Source of the DNA: JAZKBN01 sp040388605
Lineage (GTDB): Bacteria; Bacteroidota; Bacteroidia; Cytophagales; Flexibacteraceae
NCBI GenBank assembly: GCA_040388605.1
Contig: JAZKBN010000062.1
Location: 6,245-70,244 of the forward strand
Direction of reading: 5' to 3'
DNA length: 64,000 nucleotides
Each line of letters starts with the position of its first letter. The stretch's first letter is position 1. The translations under genes and the position numbers were made by a program. This document shows positions 27,764-36,518 of the stretch, in pieces. Under the pieces are notes generated by a model. That model worked only from the letters and a program-made list of their open reading frames with translations, searched no databases and was not told the origin of the DNA.

Positions 27764-28693
27764 TCAGGAAGATGTTTCGTCTTCCGCAGCCAACAGGTTT
27801 CTGAGGGCAGCCCGCATGGTTGGATAATTGAATTTAAAGCCTGCGCTGCGAATTCTCTCACAGCTTACATAAGCCCCCTCAATAAGTAAGTCCGCCATTT
27901 CTCCCAGCCCGATTCTCAGCAGGAATGCAGGCAGGCGCGGCAGCCAAATGCCTGCATGTAAAATATCAGATGCCTGTTTAACGAAGCTGTCGTAATTACC
28001 GGGTTCGGGCGCGGCAAGGTTATAAGTGCCGGCAAGCTCAGGGCTTTGAAGGGCAAAGAGTATTGCCCGGCAAAGGTCATCTATATGAATCCAGCTGATT
28101 ACCTGTTGGCCGCTGCCCAAGGCGCCCACATGTAGTTTTACAGGCTTAATCATTTCGGGCAGCGCACCGCCTTCCATGCCCCAAACATTGCTGAACCTGA
28201 ACTTTATAAACCTTTGCGGAATGCTGCGCAGGTTATCAAGCGCCTGTTCCCATGCCGCAGTTGCCTCGGCCTGGAAGCCTGTTCCCCTTGGCGATATTTC
28301 AGTAAAAACCATACCCGGCCCGCCGCTGCCATAGAGCCCAGTGGCAGATGCGGCAATAATGGTGCTCAGCTTGCCTGTTCTTTTAGCATACTCATACAAG
28401 GTTTTGGCAGCATTTACGCGGCTGTCTATAATTTCTTTTTTGCGCTTGGAAGTCCAGCGGGCTGCGCCTATGTTGGTACCGGCAAGGTGAATAACGGCAT
28501 CTGTATCTTTCAGGGCCTCGGGGTCCATTTCACCTTTTTCGGGGTTCCATGCAAAGCTGCGAACGCCTTTAAAGGTATCTTTTTCCGGGTGCCTGCTAAG
28601 CCAAACCACGCTGTAGCCGGCCTGCTGCAAAAATGCGGTAAGCTTTTTACCAATAAACCCCGAACCTCCTGTAATCAGCACCTGAGCTGCCAT
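27764..28693 (-). CDS. NAD(P)-dependent epimerase of the TIGR01777/SDR39U1 family
   Basis: A 309-residue extended short-chain dehydrogenase. The N-terminus VLITGGSGFIGKKL is the dinucleotide-binding glycine motif, AVIHLAGTNIG marks strand 4, and a Ser/Tyr region (SATGLYGSGG) takes the place of the YxxxK active site, as is usual in the SDR39U1 (YfcH-like) family. The C-terminal DUF1731-like part ends in a helix with RAALRNLL. Substrate unknown in the family; likely cytoplasmic. Single gene, divergent neighbours on both sides by terminators. Confidence 0.88.
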   Translation of the reverse strand: MAAQVLITGGSGFIGKKLTAFLQQAGYSVVWLSRHPEKDTFKGVRSFAWNPEKGEMDPEALKDTDAVIHLAGTNIGAARWTSKRKKEIIDSRVNAAKTLYEYAKRTGKLSTIIAASATGLYGSGGPGMVFTEISPRGTGFQAEATAAWEQALDNLRSIPQRFIKFRFSNVWGMEGGALPEMIKPVKLHVGALGSGQQVISWIHIDDLCRAILFALQSPELAGTYNLAAPEPGNYDSFVKQASDILHAGIWLPRLPAFLLRIGLGEMADLLIEGAYVSCERIRSAGFKFNYPTMRAALRNLLAAEDETSS

Positions 28694-29023
28694 TATATAT
28701 CCTGATTTTGCCTGTTAATATGCCCGCATTTTTTTGAAGGCAATAATTTCTGTAATTCCGGAAAAGACAAAAACCGGGCCTGAAAAAGTACTTCGGGCCG
28801 AATAATTTATAAAAATTCATTTACAAACTGCTGTAAAACTACACAACCTGGTTCCCACACCACACGGGAACCAGGTTGCCTGAAAAATGCATGATTAAAC
28901 GCCGGGCACTCTAACAGCCCGGCTAAAAAATTGCTCAGTATTACCATAGCCAGGGAAAGGCTATCTGTATTGAAGACACAATTACAGGCCCTTGGGTTGC
29001 CCGACCTGTTTTATTTTTTGAAA
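28694..29023. other. Intergenic region (330 bp)
   Basis: Holds the 13-bp inverted repeat at 28844-28878 and a weaker 6-bp GCCGGG/CCCGGC hairpin at 28901-28923. No coding frame. The promoter of the epimerase gene should lie at its left end. Confidence 0.5.
28844..28878 (-). terminator. Perfect 13-bp inverted repeat, possible terminator of the sigma-factor operon
   Basis: 28844-28856 pairs exactly with 28866-28878 around a 9-base loop. On the minus strand TGTAGTTTT follows, a weak U tail. It lies 146 bases past the stop of the envelope gene ending at 29024. Confidence 0.5.
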
Positions 29024-30934
29024 TTATTTTAAGGTATAGGCTATCCTGAGGCTTACCGCGGTATTTGTTATTTTAACCGGCGCCGACTGCTGCTTCTGCA
29101 TAAACACCTGGTATTCCGGTCCGCCTGCAATGCTGAGTCTGCTCATTTTAAAGCCAATCATAGGCCGAAGCAGTAAATTATCAGGCATTGCGTTCAGGTA
29201 CCCTGAATCAGATACCTTGCTGCCGACAACGTAGTTGTATGTACCCATTGCAGAAATATACAGGAGCCTGCCCACATGCAGTCTTGCCTCGGCACCGGCC
29301 TGCAACAGGTAAGCCGATGTATTCAGGTTTACTTGGCTGTTGCTTGTATTTTGCACATAAGCCACTGAACTGGGGCTTTGCTGCACAAGATGGTAGCCTG
29401 AGTCTTTGCTTGTAACATTCAGCTGCAATTGGTTTTGCTGATACCTGAGGCCTGTATTTACCAATACCTCGAACCTGCCTTTGCTAAGCAGGCTGAATTG
29501 TGCCCCGAAGCCATAGTTCAGCCTTGCGGCATCGTATCGGCCGGGTAAGCTGACCTGGCCGATGCTCAGGCCTTGGTCTGAGCTGATTACCAGGTTTTGC
29601 GAAGAACCAACAATATCTCCCCAAAAGGCCAGTCGGCTTAAGAAAGGAGGTTTATTTGTGTCAGAGTCTTTCTTCGCGCTTGAATCAGTGACAGGGATAG
29701 CTTCGGCAGCGGCTGTTTTTACTTCAGGCGCTTTGCCTGCTGAATCTGCAGCCGGCTGTTGTGCTGCTGACTGCTCAGCGCCAAAGCCGTTGTCATTGGC
29801 AGGTACAGGCTTATTGCTGCCTGCAACCACGGGGTTCAGGGCTTCGCTTATGGCAGGTTCAGCCTGCTTATTTTCGGCGGGTGCGGCCTGGCTTGTTTCG
29901 CCTGTTTTAACTTCTTTATTTTCAGTAATTTTACCTGTTTCCGGGGTAAGATCATTAAGTTTGAAAGGCTTTACATTTATTGTAAAGCCGCCGGAAGGCA
30001 GCGTATTAACAACCTCGGTACTGACCGTTTTAAGCCTGCTTTTTTTCTTTGTGCTTTTTTTCTTCGGCTCTGCTCCGGGAACCTTAGTGCCATAAGCGTG
30101 GAAGTTGTTTTCCGATGACTCCTTGACTGTTTCAGTTTCAGGTAAGGAAGCTTTTGGCTTTAAATGCCTCTTGTTTTTTTGCTTTGATGTGGCAAGGGCG
30201 CCTGCGTTCAGGCCTGTATTTTTACTGATGTTAACAGCGCTGCTGCTTGTATTTGAATCTGACCTGGCTGCACCGGTTTCATTATATTTGCCTGAGACTG
30301 CGGTAGATTCAGGGTTGGCAACCGGGCTGTTACCGGCGTTTGAATTGCCTGCTGACAGAGCAGAATTTGTTGCTTTAGAATTGGCAGGCTTGCTGTATTT
30401 ACCACCTGTTTTGCCTGCGTCATTCTTGGTGTTATCAGAACTACCGCCGGCATTACCCGCCGACCCGGTATTTCCGCTGCCTTGGCTTTGAGGGTTTGCC
30501 GGGTTGCTTTGGGTTTTGCCTGCATTGTGGTTATTACCCTGGCCGGCATTTACAGCTGGTTTAGTGTCTTTATTCCATTGCCCACTTTCAGGCTTGTTCT
30601 GCGATAATTCGGCTTGGGAAATTGTTCCCGTTCCCGTTGTATTACCCGGTGTTATTATTTTTACCCGTGCCTCAGGGCTTTCACCGGCAGATTTCTCCTT
30701 CAGCTCAACAGAATCTGCAATGGGATTGGTTTTGTCGGGGAGCAGGAAAATGAACATGCCGGTAATGGCAGTAAGCAGGCCCAGACCGGCAAAGAACCAA
30801 AAGAAGGGGAACCTGCGCGGCGGCTTAGAATCGAGGCGCGATTCTATAGCAGACCAGGTGCCCGGTTCGGGCAAGGCTTCGCTGTCGGCAAATTTTTTGC
30901 TGAAGCGTCCTCTTATGTCTTTATCATTCTCCAT
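29024..30934 (-). CDS. Trans-envelope protein: anti-sigma-like N-terminus, TM helix, C-terminal beta-barrel-like domain
   Basis: A 636-residue protein downstream of an ECF sigma factor. Residues 1-38 carry a short cytoplasmic segment with the PEPGTWSAIESRLD pattern common at the start of such Bacteroidota proteins; residues about 41-66 are a transmembrane helix; residues about 70-430 are low-complexity, rich in Ser, Asn, Gly, Lys, Ala and Thr; residues about 435-636 alternate in amphipathic strands (for example FEVLVNTGLRYQQNQLQLNV) and end AVSLRIAYTLK, resembling an outer-membrane beta-barrel. I infer an inner-membrane helix tied by a long disordered periplasmic linker to an outer-membrane domain, and a role in holding or sensing for the sigma factor 82 bases upstream. 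Confidence 0.75.
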   Translation of the reverse strand: MENDKDIRGRFSKKFADSEALPEPGTWSAIESRLDSKPPRRFPFFWFFAGLGLLTAITGMFIFLLPDKTNPIADSVELKEKSAGESPEARVKIITPGNTTGTGTISQAELSQNKPESGQWNKDTKPAVNAGQGNNHNAGKTQSNPANPQSQGSGNTGSAGNAGGSSDNTKNDAGKTGGKYSKPANSKATNSALSAGNSNAGNSPVANPESTAVSGKYNETGAARSDSNTSSSAVNISKNTGLNAGALATSKQKNKRHLKPKASLPETETVKESSENNFHAYGTKVPGAEPKKKSTKKKSRLKTVSTEVVNTLPSGGFTINVKPFKLNDLTPETGKITENKEVKTGETSQAAPAENKQAEPAISEALNPVVAGSNKPVPANDNGFGAEQSAAQQPAADSAGKAPEVKTAAAEAIPVTDSSAKKDSDTNKPPFLSRLAFWGDIVGSSQNLVISSDQGLSIGQVSLPGRYDAARLNYGFGAQFSLLSKGRFEVLVNTGLRYQQNQLQLNVTSKDSGYHLVQQSPSSVAYVQNTSNSQVNLNTSAYLLQAGAEARLHVGRLLYISAMGTYNYVVGSKVSDSGYLNAMPDNLLLRPMIGFKMSRLSIAGGPEYQVFMQKQQSAPVKITNTAVSLRIAYTLK

Positions 30935-31016
30935 GATGGCTGTATAGGTTAATATACATTTTGTTTTTTATTGCCTGCGAAGCGGTATCGATTGCGCGGC
31001 TTATGAATTCGGGGTA

Positions 31017-31553
31017 CTATTTATAGGCGTACCTGCCCAGGCGCTCGCGCAGCAGGGTTTTGGCCCTGTTCAGCTGCGACTTTGATGTGCCGGATGATAT
31101 TTCCATCAGGCGGGCAATCTCATTATGGTCGTAACCTTCAATTACAAACATTATAAACACAAGGCGGCAGCCGGGCGGCAGTGTGTTTACATGTACCATT
31201 ATTTCATCGGCGCTCATTTCATCGAGCGCATCGGGCAGTTCGGTTTCGGCTGTTATATCATCGTTGAGCTCATCGAGCCTGTTTTTCTTTATAACCCTGT
31301 TAAAGTGGTTAATAGAGAAATTTACGAAAATACGCTTTAGCCAACCTTCAAGGCTGCCGTCCCTGAAATCTGCTATGGAATTAAAAGCTTTTACAAATGC
31401 TTCCTGGAACACATCCTCGGCCTGCATTTTATCAGGAATATACCTTCGGCAAACGGCAAGCAGGCGAGGCCCGTACTTTTCGTACAGGGCACGCTGCATT
31501 GCCGGCTTTTTCTGCCGACAGCCTTCTGCCAATTCCTGATCAGTAAACTTCAA
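31017..31553 (-). CDS. ECF-type RNA polymerase sigma factor
   Basis: A 178-residue sigma-70 family protein of the extracytoplasmic-function class. Region 2 is visible from ALYEKYGPRLLAVCRRYI to AEDVFQEAFVKAF and GSLEGWLKRIFVNFS; region 4 as LPPGCRLVFIMFVIEGYDHNEIA with an HTH ending SQLNRAKTLLRERL. The start is TTG (no ATG in frame nearby). It is the first gene of a two-gene unit with the trans-envelope protein, which probably controls its activity. Its leader contains an 8-bp GC-rich hairpin (31602-31627). Confidence 0.9.
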   Translation of the reverse strand: MKFTDQELAEGCRQKKPAMQRALYEKYGPRLLAVCRRYIPDKMQAEDVFQEAFVKAFNSIADFRDGSLEGWLKRIFVNFSINHFNRVIKKNRLDELNDDITAETELPDALDEMSADEIMVHVNTLPPGCRLVFIMFVIEGYDHNEIARLMEISSGTSKSQLNRAKTLLRERLGRYAYK

Positions 31554-31935
31554 TTCTTTCGAAAATTCCGGGGTTGAATCTGTTCACGCTTTTGCGCCGT
31601 GACCGGGCCCCTTTTACAAGGCCCGGTTTTCGGTGCGGCATTTCAGCAATTCCTGCCAAATTCGACAGGCTGAATTATAAAATTGAACCGGGTAAAAACC
31701 GGTATTTAATACGGATAATCAGGTAGGCTTTTAAGTTCGAACCGGCTATTCATAATTACCTCCGTGTACGGCTTAAGGCTGAATGCAACAATGCATTTAA
31801 AAGAGGCATGGTTTGCAGGCTTACCGGCGCTTGTTGTTTTAAACAGGTAAACCCGGGTGCTGCCACAGCGAGCGCCCCGGGTTATACCGCGGAAGGTTCC
31901 GCCTGTATGGCAATGAATCAGCTAAAAGGAACCGA
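31554..31935. other. Intergenic region upstream of the sigma-factor gene (382 bp)
   Basis: Contains ACCGGGCC/GGCCCGGT at 31602-31609 and 31620-31627 with an 11-base loop; no run of U follows on the minus strand, so it is more likely a leader structure than a terminator. No coding frame supported. Confidence 0.45.
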
Positions 31936-33537
31936 TTATTGCTTTACAAACTTTTTGAACAGCCTGCTGCCGTTCGCGCCTTCCAGTTGTAAAGTATAAA
32001 CACCGGGGGCAATGCCTTCGATATTCATTTTCAGGCTGCTGCCGTTTACGCTGCCGTTAGCGGCAATGCTTTGGCCTACGCTGTTAACAATTACTGCTTT
32101 GCTGATATCGAAGCCGGGGCTGCGAACTTCAAGAGCTGAAGTGGCAGGGTTAGGGAACAGGCTTACAAGCTTGGCATCAACATTTTTAGAAACGCTGTTA
32201 ACAATGTTTCCGCCTGATACCACGAAGTGAACGCCTTCAGAAGCAGGAACAGTTACGTTAACTTCTGATGAGCTAACTTTAGGGTATTCAACACGTGCTT
32301 TGTAGTTACCTGCAGGCAGGTTACCGAAAGCCCATGTTCCGTTGGTGTTAACTGCAGTAGAATAACGATCAGTGCCGTTGGCTGCATCTTTAAGAATAAT
32401 GCGGGCACGTTCGTAGTTAACGCTCATTGTGTAGGCTACACGGAAGTTGCTGGTTACAGAGTCACCTGTAAGTGTGCCGCTTAGGCTGTCACGGCCTGAA
32501 GTGCCGTCGGCATTAACAAGGGTAATATCGGCAGTGCTGGCAGTTCCGCTTATTACAGCGAAGGTACCTGCGTTAGCCCAGTCAGTAGTTGAAGGTGCGT
32601 AAGTTGGCAAAGTGGTTACAGTATTACCGTATTCATAAGCCTGTACAATGTAACGGCCTGCAGGCAGGTTGTTGAAGTAGTAGTAACCTGAATCGGCACT
32701 TGAAATGTTGGTGAATGCAGAATAATCTGAGCCAAGCTGCCATGCAAGTACCACTGCATTTTGCGGGTATGAGTTATTGGCAGATACAAAGCCTTTCAGG
32801 GTTCCTACAATGGGGTCAGGTGCAGGGCAGCCAACTAAATCAAGTCCTGATTGATTTAGAGTTGAAGTTGCTGTTGCGGTTCTTGCATTGCGATTCTGGC
32901 GGCAATCGAAAAGGAATATTTCGTAATCTCTTGTAACCGAGGTTGGCGTGGCGTTGTAAGGTACAGTAAAGTGGTATGTTCCGCTGGCATCAGAAGTTGT
33001 GTTCATCTGGCTGAAATTGTTTCCTGCACTTATGCTTTCCTGTCCGGGAATTAAGCTTACAGGGTAGTTTGCCAATGGGCTGAATACACCGTTTGCATCA
33101 ATTGAAATAATTCTTCCGCTTAATTGAATAGTGGTTGTAACCGGGGGTACACTATCAGGGCATACTATCAGGTACGGAGGCATCAGGAGTGAACCTGTGT
33201 CTGCAATAAGGTTTTGAGATACGCGGTTCTGGCGGCAGTCGTAGGTAAAAACCACGTAATCAGTAATTTGGCCGGGTGCAAGGCGGGGAGTATCTCTGAA
33301 AACATAATACCCGTCAACATTGGTTGTAGCCAATAAAGTCTGAAAAGTAATACCTCCTGCCATGCTGTTGGTATCAGGGTAAAGATACACCGTAGTATTT
33401 GCAACGGGAATTAAGGCGCCGCCGGAAGGCTGAACCACCTGGCCGATAATGTTAATTGTTCCGGGTGCCTGCGCGTTTGCCGATATGCCGGCAAGCACCA
33501 GCAGGAAGGCCATTAAAAGGGTACTTAACTTTTTCAT
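31936..33537 (-). CDS. Secreted repeat protein with T9SS type A sorting domain
   Basis: A 533-residue secreted protein: signal peptide (1-23, AGISANAQA), then four or five beta-sandwich modules like carboxypeptidase-regulatory/SdrD B domains, with repeated pieces such as TYDCRQNR and FDCRQNR in modules one and two and YYYFNNLPAGRYIVQAY and WAFGNLPAGNYKARVEY in later ones, and a C-terminal sorting domain (LFPNPATSALEV, IAPGVYTLQLEG, ending KKFVKQ). The modules usually serve as stalks or adhesion segments. It is a single gene; upstream lies an Ig-like lipoprotein gene on the same strand. Confidence 0.88.
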   Translation of the reverse strand: MKKLSTLLMAFLLVLAGISANAQAPGTINIIGQVVQPSGGALIPVANTTVYLYPDTNSMAGGITFQTLLATTNVDGYYVFRDTPRLAPGQITDYVVFTYDCRQNRVSQNLIADTGSLLMPPYLIVCPDSVPPVTTTIQLSGRIISIDANGVFSPLANYPVSLIPGQESISAGNNFSQMNTTSDASGTYHFTVPYNATPTSVTRDYEIFLFDCRQNRNARTATATSTLNQSGLDLVGCPAPDPIVGTLKGFVSANNSYPQNAVVLAWQLGSDYSAFTNISSADSGYYYFNNLPAGRYIVQAYEYGNTVTTLPTYAPSTTDWANAGTFAVISGTASTADITLVNADGTSGRDSLSGTLTGDSVTSNFRVAYTMSVNYERARIILKDAANGTDRYSTAVNTNGTWAFGNLPAGNYKARVEYPKVSSSEVNVTVPASEGVHFVVSGGNIVNSVSKNVDAKLVSLFPNPATSALEVRSPGFDISKAVIVNSVGQSIAANGSVNGSSLKMNIEGIAPGVYTLQLEGANGSRLFKKFVKQ

Positions 33538-33678
33538 TTCAGTAAAGGTTTTTGGGGAGATAATTGGTTTAAAGCTGTGGGCTTATAGTAATGGTTGGGG
33601 TTTGTTTAGCAATTGGGTAATGGTAATAAGTATAGAAGCAGGTGGGTTTTGTTTGCTTATAATTTTTGTTTGCCCGGC

Positions 33679-34710
33679 TTAGGGCAGCCTGAGCGTAATT
33701 TTAGCCGTTTTAAATGCATTGGCAGATTTTGACCTCACCTTATAAACAAGGTCTTTAGGCACTGTGCCCGGTTCATGAACTGCTTTTACCGATAATATTT
33801 TGCGGTTGTTCTTATACTCTATGGAAATAATTTTGGCTTCATTATCCCATGATTCCAGCGCAAAAGAGGCTGCATCTAAATCGTTGCTGCATGAAATGTC
33901 GTTTTTCAGCAAATCGCTTATGAGTATTTCAGCCGAAACTACAGTTGTGGAAGCAGGCGAGCCACTTACAGAATCTATAACTGCATCCACGGTATCGTTC
34001 ACAGGGCTGAAATAGCCGGCACAGGTTGGCGAGTAAATATCGAGATGCGATTCAGACACCTTGTAGCCATCAAGCATAAGTTGGTAGCTGATGGTTTGCA
34101 GGGGCGTATCAGGAATATGGTCCATATATACCTTCAGGCTCATACCGTTCAGTTCGGCTTTTTGAATTCCGGCCGGCAAAGTGCCGACGATCTCAATTTT
34201 ATACCTGTTAATCGGCAGGCAAAGACTATCGGTTTTTAAATCTATCAGCTCAACCGATAAAGTGTCGGGCTTTTCGAAGCGCAGTTGTTTAGGGAGAAGC
34301 CTGTAGCTGCAATACACATTAGTGTCTTCGGGAAGGGCTGCTACCTGGACATCCAGGCTGATAATGCTGCAGTTAATTGAGTTGCAAACCCTGAATTGCA
34401 GGGTTTCGGTACCGCTGAAACCTGTATAAGGGCTGTAGGTATATGTGTTTGCTGCCAGGTTATAGGTCATTTTACCATAAACCGGTATCAGGAAATCAAC
34501 CGACAGGCCGGCAGATAAGCTAACTGAATCTTCAAGCTTAATTAAAAGAGCTTCGCCTGCTTTCAGGCGGGTGGGTTTCAGGCTAATATTACCGGGGAGG
34601 GTTGCCGCCGGTGTAACCGGCACCGGGTTGCGATCTACCTTATCGCAGGCTGTAGCAAAAAGCAGCAGCGCAGCCAGCATAAGGAAAGATATTTGCTTTA
34701 ATCCGGGCAT
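33679..34710 (-). CDS. Lipoprotein with Ig/cadherin-like repeats
   Basis: A 343-residue lipoprotein from the ATG at 34710; the frame is open further upstream, but only this start gives a clean signal peptide with lipobox (LLFATACDK). Two or three beta-sandwich modules follow, the first with YNLAANTYTYSPYTGFSGTE and LQFRVCN, typical of tandem Ig-like or cadherin-like domains in Bacteroidota; the last opens with PVNDTVDAVI and ILISDLLKND. Probably on the outer or periplasmic membrane face. Function unknown. Confidence 0.75.
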   Translation of the reverse strand: MPGLKQISFLMLAALLLFATACDKVDRNPVPVTPAATLPGNISLKPTRLKAGEALLIKLEDSVSLSAGLSVDFLIPVYGKMTYNLAANTYTYSPYTGFSGTETLQFRVCNSINCSIISLDVQVAALPEDTNVYCSYRLLPKQLRFEKPDTLSVELIDLKTDSLCLPINRYKIEIVGTLPAGIQKAELNGMSLKVYMDHIPDTPLQTISYQLMLDGYKVSESHLDIYSPTCAGYFSPVNDTVDAVIDSVSGSPASTTVVSAEILISDLLKNDISCSNDLDAASFALESWDNEAKIISIEYKNNRKILSVKAVHEPGTVPKDLVYKVRSKSANAFKTAKITLRLP

Positions 34711-34979
34711 AATGGTTTGCGGTTCGGGGTTAAGACACAAGGTTAAATGCCGGGGTTGGAACCGGAAATAAAAATATTTCAATATTTTTTCAGTAGCAGC
34801 ACAGAGCTGAAAACGCCATGCTGATTTTTCAGCAGGCAAATTACATTTTTTAAGGCGGCAGTTTGGGAATGCTGCAGATAAGAAAAATCAAATCCGTAGA
34901 CATGGGCTGTTATTTTCCCCGGTCTGTGGTATATGGAAATTGTAAACCTGCCCGCGTAAATTCAGGCCAAAAAGTTGCG

Positions 34980-35012
34980 AAAAAAAAGCACAAACCTGTA
35001 AATGGTCTGTGC
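34980..35012 (-). terminator. Intrinsic terminator after the response-regulator gene
   Basis: On the minus strand GCACAGACC, a 7-base loop and GGTTTGTGC (one mismatch) run directly into eight U (A-run 34980-34987 on the plus strand), 55 bases beyond the stop codon. Confidence 0.78.
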
Positions 35013-35066
35013 CTGATAGTTATTCCGGGGGTGTTTTGCTTGTAATGTAAGATTGTGTTGGTTTTG

Positions 35067-35462
35067 CTATGCGGCAGCGGGTTGTTGTATTAATCGCTTC
35101 ACGCGCATGCTCAGTTCCCAAGGGCTGAAGGGCTTATTTATATAATCGTCGGCGCCATTGCGGAAAGCTTCAAGCACTTCTGTTTCCAGGCCGCCTGCGC
35201 TCAGTATAATTACCGGTACGGCGGTTTTGCCTTCTTTTTTTGCGGCATTCAATATATCCATGCCGGTGCGGTTATGCAGCACAAGGTCTGTTATTATCAG
35301 ATCGTAAGTACCGGTTTGCATCATGAACAGGCCATCGGCCATGCCGGTTGCAGATTCCGTTTCATAACCATCTCTTTTGAGCCTGAATTCAAGGGCTTTT
35401 CTGACCAGCGCCTCGTCTTCAATAATCAAAATTTTTCCGTTGCTTCGTGATGGTTGGTGCAT
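35067..35462 (-). CDS. Response regulator, receiver domain only
   Basis: About 131 residues from the ATG at 35462 (an ATG at 35495 is also in frame). The CheY-like fold is clear: the acidic pair in ILIIEDEAL, the phospho-acceptor Asp in LIITDLVLHN, the switch Ser in VIILSAGG and the conserved Lys in DYINKPFSP. There is no output domain, so it works by protein contact or passes phosphate on. An HPt gene lies 255 bases upstream on the same strand, which suggests a phosphorelay with a kinase encoded elsewhere. Confidence 0.9.
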   Translation of the reverse strand: MHQPSRSNGKILIIEDEALVRKALEFRLKRDGYETESATGMADGLFMMQTGTYDLIITDLVLHNRTGMDILNAAKKEGKTAVPVIILSAGGLETEVLEAFRNGADDYINKPFSPWELSMRVKRLIQQPAAA

Positions 35463-35717
35463 TAATGGAAACGGGGATATAAAAGAAAGTTCCACTTCTA
35501 TAGGGTGATTTACAGTGTTTAAAAAGCCGTTTTATTTCTGCTAAGCAGCTTTGGCATTTTGTTCAGTATAAAACTATAGTTGCAAACCACGTACCCATAA
35601 TAAAATGTTAAGGGCAAAGAATACAGGATAAAGCCTGAAAAGGCCTGAAAAAGTAATTATACGGGGAAAAATCATTAAAAATTAAATTAAAAAAAGGTTT
35701 TAAGGGCTGAATCTGCC

Positions 35718-36146
35718 TTAAAGCGTATCTGATACGCGCTCCAGTTCTGAGTAGGCCTGTTCCAAAATGGCACGCATTTCCGGTATTGACACCTGCACTT
35801 CTTTGGCAGGCAGGCTTTCGCCGATGCAGTTTTCTTCCAGGGTGCGGGCCAACAGGGCAAAACGATTTAAACCAACTATTTGCGCGCTGCTTTTCATTTT
35901 ATGAGCCATCATGCGTACGCTTTTTCCGTTCCCGCTCAGCCAGGCAGATTCAAGCGATGCCATCATCAGGGGCATATCGCTTACAAATGCATCAATCATT
36001 TCGCGGATGAACTCGGGGTCGTTATCGGCCAGATCGCGCAGGTAAGTAAGGTCCGGTTTTTCAAGCTTTAAATCTGATGGATGCATAGTTATTACCGGGA
36101 AATAATTGGCTGAAGCTGTTGGCTGATTAATGTTGTTCAATTGCAT
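35718..36146 (-). CDS. HPt domain phosphotransfer protein
   Basis: A 142-residue all-helical protein with the HPt signature VRMMAHKMKSSAQIVG; His 82 is the predicted phosphate carrier. The preceding helix DNDPEFIREMIDAFVSDMP is also typical. It has no other domain and probably shuttles phosphate between a hybrid histidine kinase and a receiver such as the adjacent response regulator. A weak TTAAGG/CCTTAA hairpin spans its stop codon. Confidence 0.88.
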   Translation of the reverse strand: MQLNNINQPTASANYFPVITMHPSDLKLEKPDLTYLRDLADNDPEFIREMIDAFVSDMPLMMASLESAWLSGNGKSVRMMAHKMKSSAQIVGLNRFALLARTLEENCIGESLPAKEVQVSIPEMRAILEQAYSELERVSDTL

Positions 36147-36518
36147 TGTCTGATTAATATCCGGTAACAGGTCTTATGAGTTTTGCTTGTGCACCCTTAT
36201 TCATTTCAGCCCGGCCACCCGGCTTAGGTGGGCCAATATGCCTGTTGAATTAGTATAATGCAAAGTTTGCCATAATAAACTTAGTAAGAAGCCCTGAATG
36301 CGGTATGCACTTACGCATGTAATGTAATCAGGTTTTCAGCAGGTATTTACGGCTTTTTTGTAAAGCCTGCCCGGTTTTTGAAAAATGGCAGCCCCTAAGT
36401 TTCATACGTAATTCAGGCACTTTAGGATTTGTTTAAAGCAGTTTTTTTCTGCCGGGCCACATTTTACCCGGTTTGTTTTAAACAAAATTCTTTTTTTTGT
36501 GTTTTTGGCCTATAGCCC
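36147..36518. other. Intergenic region between divergent regulators (372 bp)
   Basis: Lies between the HPt gene (-) and the MerR-type gene (+). AT-rich toward the right, with runs such as TTTTTTTTGTGTTTTTGG just before the ATG at 36519 that resemble but do not match a -7 box. No coding frame supported. Confidence 0.45.

Noticed and set aside
31602..31627. GC-rich hairpin in the leader of the sigma-factor gene
   Set aside because: As a terminator it lacks a U tail on the minus strand and a gene to end on the plus strand; noted only as leader structure.
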